This document shows, piece after piece, positions 57,067 through 64,000 of a stretch of DNA of 64,000 nucleotides. The first letter of the stretch is position 1, and each line of letters starts with the position of its first letter. The notes beneath the pieces were generated by a model. It saw nothing but the letters and a program-made list of their open reading frames with translations. It was not told the DNA's origin and made no database searches. The stretch is from Aedes albopictus (Eukaryota > Arthropoda > Insecta > Diptera > Culicidae). The stretch spans positions 92,363,266 through 92,427,265 of the forward strand of contig NC_085138.1 of NCBI RefSeq assembly GCF_035046485.1. Reading direction: 5' to 3'. The position numbers and the translations under genes are program-made.

Positions 57067-57723
57067 TTATGGCTACGAACTTCACCATTATTGCTTATGT
57101 TAATTCGTGAAGGCTAATAGATTGGTTAAAAGTCGATGAAAGTGGTTATTTTTTTTTTTTGCTTCATAACAAAGTTTTGTTGGAAGAATGGCGACGAAGA
57201 AATTCGATTTAAATTGTTTTACTAAATCGGTGAAATTATTCGAACCAAAACTAGACAATAACAATTATATTTAGGGTGTCAATGGCCTACCTTTTCTTCT
57301 GTTCTTTTCCACACTAAATGTAACAAATAGATGCTTCTGAACCGCAGTGTGCCGCATCCAGGGGCAGATGATCGTCGAGTATCAGGGTTTTCATCGAGCT
57401 GGCTAGGATCCGTAACTGCACTTCATAGTCGTCTTCGGTTTCAGGTTCACTGTCTTCATCAAAGCGAATGCTGTGCCTTGCAAGATAAATCCGCGAGAAG
57501 CGATTGTCTTCTTCTGTTTAATCCAGTTGTCAAAATACGAGCGCACCACTGTGAGCGGTCTTCAATCCATTTCATCACTCTGATCACTTATTGGAATTAT
57601 TAACAGCTTTCGGGTTCAGCTTAAAAACCAAAAGAACTACTGTTTTCGCTGTTTGATTTTTCGGTCACTTTTATCGTCCGGTTTCGGCGATGAGCTTAGT
57701 TTGCCACTATTCACTCGTTTCAA

Positions 57724-57978
57724 CTAGTCGCGCTGCACTGTAACTTCAGCCAGGTTGGCTACGGATTTTGCCATTCTCTGGGCGGCTTTTCTCCTCTCAC
57801 GCTTTGCAACGAATTTGTAAATTGTTATCACTAGTTGCAGCGATACGATTGCAATAATTATTAATAGTTTCGTTTCATGACCGATATCAAACTCGGTATG
57901 AATGTCTTGATTGTTGATTATTGTCACTTCTCCGTCACCGCTTTGCTTCACTGCGGGACTGGATTTTTGGTTTCCCAT
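57724..57978 (-). CDS. Small predicted myristoylated transmembrane protein of the LTR element
   Basis: The 84-codon frame starts at the ATG at 57978, 45 nt inside the 5' LTR. The frame is open upstream to a GTG at 57990, but the ATG gives a much better N-terminus: MGNQKSS fits the N-myristoylation pattern MGxxxS. Residues 2-33 are polar. Residues about 37-55 (LLIIIAIVSLQLVITIYKF) are a strong hydrophobic segment, followed by a basic patch (KRERRKAAQRMAK). This predicts a lipid-anchored, membrane-spanning peptide with a basic cytoplasmic tail. Its place upstream of gag is unusual for Ty3/gypsy elements. I do not recognise a function. It could help target Gag to membranes, but that is inference. 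Confidence 0.6.
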   Translation of the reverse strand: MGNQKSSPAVKQSGDGEVTIINNQDIHTEFDIGHETKLLIIIAIVSLQLVITIYKFVAKRERRKAAQRMAKSVANLAEVTVQRD

Positions 57979-58023
57979 TTTTTTTATCACAGGTTCACTG
58001 TCACTGTCCAGGTAGCCATGTTA

Positions 58024-58250
58024 TGATGGATGTCATCATTGGCTTAGATATGACCGACTCGCTCGGTAGGTTGGTTCAGACTGTTTTATTGTATTTCAAA
58101 CTATCTTATTCTAATGTATGTACGTGCAAAGGTCCGAGACACTGCGCATATATAAAAATGCTGAGATCGCATGGTTCCCACGGGAAGGTAGGAACGATGC
58201 ACACGTATTGCATTTCGGGTTACATGCGCGGTGTAACCGAATCCATCACA
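58024..58250 (-). repeat. 5' LTR (element orientation)
   Basis: It matches the 3' LTR except for the fourth base in plus-strand reading (tgat against tgac). Immediately internal on the minus strand, after four bases, comes tggctacctggacagtg, a TGG-start primer-binding-site candidate. The matching tRNA was not identified. Confidence 0.93.
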
Positions 58251-58254
58251 ACAT

Positions 58255-59062
58255 GCAACAGAAAAAAAAACTGGTAACAGTTCCAGAAGGAATTTCAGGG
58301 AAAACACCAGATCTAATTCCTGGAGGAATCCCCGATGGAATGTCTGAAGGGATTCCAGAATAAACTCCTGCGGGATTCCTGGATGTATCCCAGAAGTGAT
58401 TACTGAAGGAATTCACGAAGGGACTCCTGGATCTATTCAAGGGAGAACATCATATGGAATTCCTGTTAGGGATTCCTAGACGAATCCCCCAAGGAATTTC
58501 AGAAAGAACTCCTGCAGGAATTCGGGCAGGAATTCCGGGGGAAATATCAATTGGAATTCATGGAGGAATTCCAGAAGAAATTCCTTGAAGCATCCCAGAA
58601 AAAATTCGCGGTGGAATTCCTGGAGGAATCCCCGAAGGAATTCCTGGAGGAATTACAGGGAGAATACCAAGTAGGAATTCGGGAAGGGGTGAAGGAATTT
58701 GAGGAATCCGAAAATGAATTTCGACAGAAATCCCTGAAGGAATTTCAATAAGAATTACAGAAGAAATTGCTTGGAATTTTGGAGGAAATTCCTGGAGGAA
58801 TACCAGTTGGAATTTCTGCAGCAATCCCAGAGTAAATACAAGTAGGAATTTATGGAGGAATCCTAAAATGAATTCATGCAGTAGTCTTAGAAGAAATTTC
58901 GGGAGAAATTTCTTCAGAAATTTCGGAGGAATTTCAAATAAAAAGCCTGGAGAAGTTCCAGGTGAAAATCCTGGAGGAATCTCAGATAGAACTCTGCAGA
59001 TGATCATCAGAAGCAATTCGTGAGGGAACTGCATATTGAATCTCTGAAGAAAAAAAACCCAG
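58255..59062 (+). repeat. GGAATTCC-type array
   Basis: Units such as aattcctggaggaatcc, gaaggaattcctggagg and attccagaagaaattcc at about 24-30 bp. The 184-codon minus-strand frame at 58558-59112 is a Phe/Leu/Ile/Pro-periodic artefact. The same array type resumes after 63400, which suggests a later block insertion. Confidence 0.8.
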
Positions 59063-59227
59063 ATTAATCCACCTAGTGGTGATAGTGCCTTTCTCGTCGA
59101 ACACGTACTCATGATCTTTCCTTGGTTGGGATACGACTGGGATGATTTTGTTTCAGAATGTTGGCTTCAGCCTTTTGGGAAAATCGAAAACACTAGTTTA
59201 TGATTTTTTCCGACGTTTCGATCTGTA

Positions 59228-59786
59228 CACCAAAACCTCCATTTAGGTAATGAGTCGGGACTGCCTAAATAGAATTTTTACCTAAATGGATTCATTACCT
59301 AAATGGATTCAGTTTATTACCTAAATGGAGTACAAGGTTGAAAAGAAGTTTAATTTTAATTTAAAGGGGGTCATGCCGAGTTTCAGAGGGCTTTCAGGGG
59401 AGTCTCAGGAGGGGAGGGGCTTCAGAGGCGTTTTCGGGGGTTTTGGAGGGTCTCAAGTCAGATTTGTCATTCATATAACTAGATGGGCACGAAACACGAA
59501 AAACCCTGCAAAATTCCGCCAGACTGAAAAAAAAATTAATGTCGGGTCAAAGTTGGGTCAATTTTTATCGTATGTTGGGCCACTATTAGACCAACATCGA
59601 ACAACTGTTGGGTCTATGTTGTGTATGGTGGCCAAAATAAAAACAGGTGAATGATAGGTTTATGTCGGGTTTGACGTCATCAATGATGGCGAACACAATC
59701 AAATTCCATTTAGGTAACGTTACCTAAATGGAGGGACCTAAATAGATTTTACCTAAATGGATCCTACCTAAATGGAGGTTTGAGTG
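59228..59786. mobile_element. 559-bp TA-flanked, pogo-like element
   Basis: The ends are CACCAAAACCTCCATTTAGG and the inverse of CACTCAAACCTCCATTTAGG, flanked by TA (59226-59227 and 59787-59788). The word acctaaatgga is repeated many times near both ends, in the style of the 36579-37021 element. The interior frame at 59325-59654 is unrecognised. Confidence 0.82.
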
Positions 59787-59788
59787 TA

Positions 59789-60271
59789 TGGGGCCTTTTC
59801 AAGGGTTCAATCGGTCAAGGCTTCCTAGTCAAGATGGCCTTGCCTAACTTAAAAATGTCATACGGAAATTTTGGTATTTATTGAGTCCGTTCGGTTTGAA
59901 ACCGTCGTGATGCGGACAATCTCCTATCTATCGGGCGGTTTAGAATTCGGTCCCTGTTTTTGGAATCTTCTACTATTGTTTGTTTAGCTAGTTTCTGTGC
60001 TAGGGCCATCATTCCGAAGCATGATCTTTCCGTCGACGTAATGCGAACTGTTCCTGAATCCTGAGAATACCTTATTTAGAAAAGCAATAATTTCAATAAA
60101 ATTGGGAAATTTATTAATTGAACATATTCCGACGTTACGTTATACGACTGGGCTGAAAAATATCAGAATTATCAGTTGACTGCTTGAGCACCTTCACTAT
60201 CACTGAAGACCGATCAACATCAAGACGATAATTACAAGCTAGGATATAACGTCTTTCACAATCACAGATGA
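59789..60271. other. No gene recognised
   Basis: Mixed-sequence DNA. The last about 35 bp (from ataacgtctttcacaatc) look like part of the fold-back relic that continues after 61388. Confidence 0.4.
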
Positions 60272-61617
60272 CTTTACGGCAGGCCTGCCCAAACTTTCGT
60301 GGCCGCGTGCCACAAGTGATACTCCATACCAGTCGACGGGCCAGACATTATATTTCGACATCAAATTTCGAAAGCACGAATGCAACAGTGAAATTTTATA
60401 CATCCGATTACCCGTTCTCACGACAAATCACAACACTGACATCATTTGGGTCATGAAAATGTGAGCAAGAATTCTTGATTTTTTGCAAAAATTACCCTGA
60501 ATACTTTTTTTCTAAATTTTGCCGAACTGCAGGTTGCAGCAAACAATTTGCTGAAATTCAGCAAACTTCCCTGATTTGTTCAGTAAACTCTGCTGTTCAG
60601 CAGCAAAGTTTTCTGAAATTCAGTAAATTTTGCTGAAATTCTGCTTCAAATTTGGCTGTACCTTTCAAGTTTAAAATTTTTAAATTTAAGTATTTAAATT
60701 TTTTAGCCTTTGAAATTTTTTAACAAAACACTCTACCTATTTCGAGTGTATTTTTAATATTAAATTTTATTTAATGGATGGAGTTGCAAAGTTGGATATT
60801 TCCATTGACATTGCTGATGTCGCTACTATCTACAATGTCATAGATTCACTCAGCTCCACACACCTGGCCAAGTCCTTGCAAGCATTTATAAATCCCTTCA
60901 TCAACTTAGAAAGAGCCCAGAACTGAAGCATCTTCCAATAGATGAAAGGATGTTGAAATTAGCGAATTTTCAACTTATATACAGTTATAAAGTAAATATA
61001 CTGAAGTAAAATTATTTATAAATAAATAATATTGGAAAGATCTCATCAATTGTTGTGGGGTTTTTGTGGTACAATGCCGGTCATCTAATTGTCTTGATTA
61101 ATGTTCTTCTCTGTAGAGAACAACACAATACTCAGCAAAGAACAACACACTAAACACTGAACACTAAACACCCGCGCATCTATTGTTTTGATTTTCACTC
61201 GAGACAATAGCGAACGCGATCGATTATGCTGCCATACTCACGCCTTAATGGAGCGATACATGCACAGCAAAGCACAACACAATACTCAATTTTATTTAAA
61301 TATGAAATATCTTCAAATATTTCAATCTTTGGGCCAATTTTCATTCATCGATTCCGCGGGCCGTATGTTGGACAGCCCTGCTTTACGGTCTTCGACATAG
61401 TTTTTTCTTCACACTTTAGGCTATATTTTATTGTCATAGGTTACAAAATTCATGTAGAATTTGACAAAAAATGCAAGCAAGTGAAATTGCCCATACTAAA
61501 TCCCATAAAAAAAAATTCCCAGTAGTTTTAGACGGAAAAGAGGATTGAAAAAACTTTCTCCGGGGTTGATGCGATAATTTTCTCATATAACGTTGACCTA
61601 TCCTACTGTATATTTTT
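60238..61617. mobile_element. Relic of the 25598-26299 fold-back family, split by the hAT-type element
   Basis: Outside the hAT-type insert, ataacgtctttcacaatc... and tcttcgacatagtttttt, ttaggctatattttattgtc, catactaaatccca and ataacgttgacc follow the order of 26010-26290. Divergence is high, so only part of the element is recognisable and the left limit is uncertain. Confidence 0.6.
60280..61380. mobile_element. 1.1-kb hAT-type non-autonomous element with 8-bp target duplication
   Basis: An exact duplication, CTTTACGG, lies at 60272-60279 and 61381-61388. The ends are CAGGCCTGCCCAAAC and the inverse of CAGGGCTGTCCAACA, then gtggccgcg / cggcccgcg-like subterminal sequence. CAG tips and an 8-bp duplication fit hAT. 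The interior is AT-rich with cagcaaa/ttcagcaaa repeats near 60540-60640. No transposase remains. Frames at 61188-61525 are unrecognised. Confidence 0.88.
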
Positions 61618-61934
61618 ACACCTCAGTGATTTGATGAGATTGCTTTAGTACAGACAAACAGACATATCATTTGTAACATATTGCTATTATATTCATCGTT
61701 ACGAAAAAATAATCGCCAAATGCTAATCAGGTTGCGTTTCACTGCGGCTTGATGTTGGTAGTGAGTAGACGTCAAACGAGCAACAACGATTAATATTTGT
61801 TTCAACCGTTGAAAACAAGGACGATGGAGAGTGAGTAGAGTAAGACGTCTGTATGTATGTGGCCTTAGTTCAGTCAAGATTTTGTTTTCTTACACATATT
61901 TATCGCTTGCATTGACTTTGTTCATTTTTGAAGT
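61618..61934. other. No gene recognised
   Basis: Short AT-rich spacer. The 84-codon minus-strand frame at 61623-61877 has no recognised motif. Confidence 0.4.
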
Positions 61935-63060
61935 TCCTGCGAAGCACCCTAGGAAGCACCCAATGCTGGTTTTGCAACACTATCGGTAGCCTCTAATGTG
62001 GTCTGAGCCTATTTTCTTACTAATCGTTCCTCATGGTTTAAAAAAAGACCGCGGTTTGGATGTGTCGCATGCATAGGTTTGGTTCTTTTTGGCATTTGCC
62101 CACTTCCGGCTGGACACCCTAGATCGGTCCTGGAACACTATCGATAGCCTTTATAAAGATCTTCGTTGTGGTCTGAGCCTATTTTCTGACTAATCGTTCA
62201 TCACGTTATTTAAAAAGCCGCTGTTTAATGTGCCGCAGGCATGGGTTTTGATATCTACTACATTTGACCACTTCCAGCGGGACACCCGGAACCGGTTCCG
62301 GAACTCTATCGGTTGATCCAAATATGATCTGAAACTATTCTCTTTTATTAACCGTTTATCGGGTTGCCTGAAGAGCTTGCGATTTGATGCGTCGCGTGTA
62401 AGTGGTTGGTTAACTTTTATACTTGGCTACTTCCGGCGTGACATCTGAAACCGGTTCAGTAACACTACCGGTTCCGATATGGTCTGAGAATGTTTCCCTG
62501 TCCACTGTTCATCAGGCTATCGAAAAAGCCGCTGTTTGTTGTATCGCATGAATGGGTTTGATTCACTTTCATATTTAGCCACTTCCGGCGGAACATCCAG
62601 AACCGGTTCCGGCACACTACCAGGTCAGATGTGGTCCGAGAATAATTTCCTGCCTACTGTTCATCAGGCTATCGAAAATGCCGCTGTTTGATGTATCGCA
62701 TTCATGGGTTTGGTTCACTTTCATATTTAGCCAGTTCCGGCGGAACACCCAGAACCGGTTCCGGAATACTACCGGTTCAGATATGGTCTGAGAATGTTTT
62801 CCTGCCTACTGTTCATCAGGTTATCGAAAAATCCGCTGTTTGATGTGTCGCATGAAGGGTTTGGTTCACTTTCATATTTGGCCACTTCCGACGGGTCACT
62901 CGGAACCGGTTCCGGAACACTACCGGTTCAGATATGGCCCGAGACTATTTTCCTGTTTACCGTTCATCATATTTTCGAAAGTGCCGTGGTTTGATGTGTC
63001 GCATGAATGGGTTTGTAGCGTTTTCATATCTGACCCTTTCCTGGGGTACCGATCCGGAAC
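61935..63060 (-). repeat. ~155-bp satellite, about 7 units, inverted relative to 6530-7790
   Basis: The reverse complement of the left-hand satellite box (gtgtcgcatg...atgggttt) recurs near 62068, 62226, 62381, 62541, 62693, 62846 and 62996. With it recur ccacttccggcgg, an aaccggttccgg core and tcagatatggtctgag. Units get better matched toward the right. Confidence 0.87.
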
Positions 63061-63400
63061 ACCTAAATGGCCATAACTCCGGAACGGCTGGACCAATCCG
63101 AACCATTTTCAATAGGAAACAATGGGACCAGATTCCGCGTCGAATGAACCGTTGGTCATTAAAATCGGTTGAGGTTTACTGCCAAAAAGTGATGTGAGTT
63201 TTTTTTGTACACACACATACACACACACATACATACACACACACACACACATACATACACACACACAGACATCACCTCAATTCGTCGAGCTGAGTTGATT
63301 GGTATATGTGACTCGACACTCCGGGCCTTCTATCAAAAAGTCATTTTTAGAGTGAACATATAGCCTTTCCAGTACACTTAGTGTACGAGAAAGGCAAAAA
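63061..63400. repeat. Dispersed repeat with (CA)n microsatellite
   Basis: The block reads ccataactccggaacggc, then gaaccgttggtcattaaaat, then a CA/CATA run at 63209-63268. Next come cacctcaattcgtcgagctg and the palindrome gtacacttagtgtac. It follows the satellite directly. It resembles a common mosquito dispersed repeat in style; the family is not identified. Confidence 0.5.
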
Positions 63401-64000
63401 CAATGGCAACTTCTGAAAAAATCCCAGTAAGAATTCCTTGAGAAACCCAATAAGGAATCTTAGAAAAAAAAAAAACTGCTGAATGAATCTAGTAGAACCT
63501 CCTGGAAGTTCAGATGAAATCCCAGGAGGAGCTCCTGAAGGAATCCTATGAGCAGCTTCCGGAAGAATCCCAAAAGAAACTCTTGGAGGAATCTTAGAAA
63601 GAATCCCAAAATGGATTGATGAATAAATACTGGAAGCATTCCCTGAAGAAAACATAGAAGACGACGTAGATTGGAATTCTGATGGAATCGAAAAAAAAAT
63701 ACTGGTGAAACATATTAGGGAGTCCTGGTAGAATCCTAAAAAGCTTTTAAACGAATTGCTGGAGCAATCCCAGAAAATCTTGGGAAAGTATGAGAAAAAA
63801 ATCCTGACGGATTTTCATAGTTAACTTTAGAAGAATTCTTAAAGGAAATGCCAAAATTATAGAGTAGAGAATTGAAATGTGTCAATATTTCAGATAAAAT
63901 TTCTAGAATATTCCTTGAAAAAAAAATATAAACTCGCGGAGGAATATCCGAATGAACTCCTGGAGAAATCCTCATAAAAACGCATGAAGAACTCTATAAG
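63401..64000 (+). repeat. GGAATTCC-type array, runs off the right edge
   Basis: Units such as gaatcccaaaagaaactc, ggaggaatcttagaaag and aactcctggagaaatcc. Minus-strand frames at 63347-63655 and 63736-63975 are periodic artefacts. Confidence 0.75.

Larger units (their letters stand above)
51811..58250 (-). mobile_element. Young Ty3/gypsy-type LTR retrotransposon, 6.44 kb
   Basis: Two 227-bp LTRs bracket, in minus-strand order, a small membrane ORF, gag, pol (protease, RT, RNase H, integrase) and a short 3' region with no envelope gene. The LTRs differ at one visible position, so insertion was recent. PR-RT-RH-IN order defines the Ty3/gypsy type. The copy has one frame break inside integrase near 52930. 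The flanks (gcta on the left, acat on the right) do not form a target duplication, so a recombination event or end erosion is possible. Confidence 0.92.
59065..63400. mobile_element. Composite block inserted in the GGAATTCC-type array
   Basis: The left edge contains gtgcctttctcg (about 59085-59096) and the right edge contains cgagaaaggcaaaa (63386-63399). This is a short inverted word at the two limits of non-array DNA. The right edge also has the palindrome gtacacttagtgtac. Within it lie a pogo-like element, a hAT-type element and a satellite. That the block moved as one unit is inference. Confidence 0.4.

Noticed and set aside
1..64000. CRISPR array, bacterial operons or phage genes
   Set aside because: Tandem arrays here lack repeat-spacer structure, and all signs point to an insect nuclear genome.

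Overview
The window looks like repeat-dense, intergenic nuclear DNA of a culicine mosquito, most likely Aedes. The reasons are a tRNA-derived SINE resembling Feilai, degenerate arrays built on GGAATTCC, many short inverted-repeat elements with TA, TTAA or 8-bp target duplications, and the coding style of the retrotransposons. No host protein-coding gene could be supported. Nearly every credible reading frame belongs to a transposable element. Most other long open frames are by-products of simple repeats.

Layout. 1-8.3 kb: a ~142-bp satellite, a broken R1-clade LINE fragment carrying a Helitron (TC...CTAG, inserted between A and T) and a TA-flanked inverted-repeat element, then a ~155-bp satellite and a small hAT-type MITE. 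8.3-26.9 kb: a SINE, GGAATTCC-type arrays, a retroposed unit with a 20-bp target duplication, several fold-back elements, a ~60-bp tandem array and a 1.35-kb CATCCT microsatellite. 26.9-29.1 kb: an RTE-like LINE fragment (minus strand) interrupted by the 3' end of another LINE. 30-32.2 kb: two inverted-repeat elements with tRNA-like sequence inside.

32.6-44.0 kb holds the main structure: a near-complete R1-clade non-LTR retrotransposon. ORF1 has zinc knuckles; ORF2 has endonuclease and reverse transcriptase. Its RT gene is split at motif A by a 5,878-bp TTAA-flanked, piggyBac-like non-autonomous element. That element carries about 21 units of a ~143-bp satellite, and the satellite is itself interrupted by a pogo-type MITE and a TA-flanked element. 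Removing the element and one TTAA restores the ORF2 frame exactly, leaving one nonsense codon. 44.0-50.0 kb: a hAT-like transposon abutting the LINE poly(A), with a decayed, intron-containing BED-finger transposase. 51.8-58.25 kb: a young Ty3/gypsy-type LTR retrotransposon on the minus strand. Its 227-bp LTRs differ at one base. It has a small membrane ORF, gag, a predicted -1 frameshift into pol, and one break inside integrase. 58.3-64 kb: a GGAATTCC-type array split by a nested block containing a pogo-like element, a 1.1-kb hAT-type element with an 8-bp target duplication, and the ~155-bp satellite in the orientation opposite to its left-hand copy.

The window is best read as a stratified nest: LINE, then satellite-bearing TTAA element, then two smaller elements. 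The most interesting observations are the satellite carried inside a mobile element, its shared sequence boxes with a second satellite 35 kb away, the tRNA-like sequences inside several TIR elements, and the coding layout of the LTR retrotransposon. All homology calls come from reading the sequence; no database search was run.
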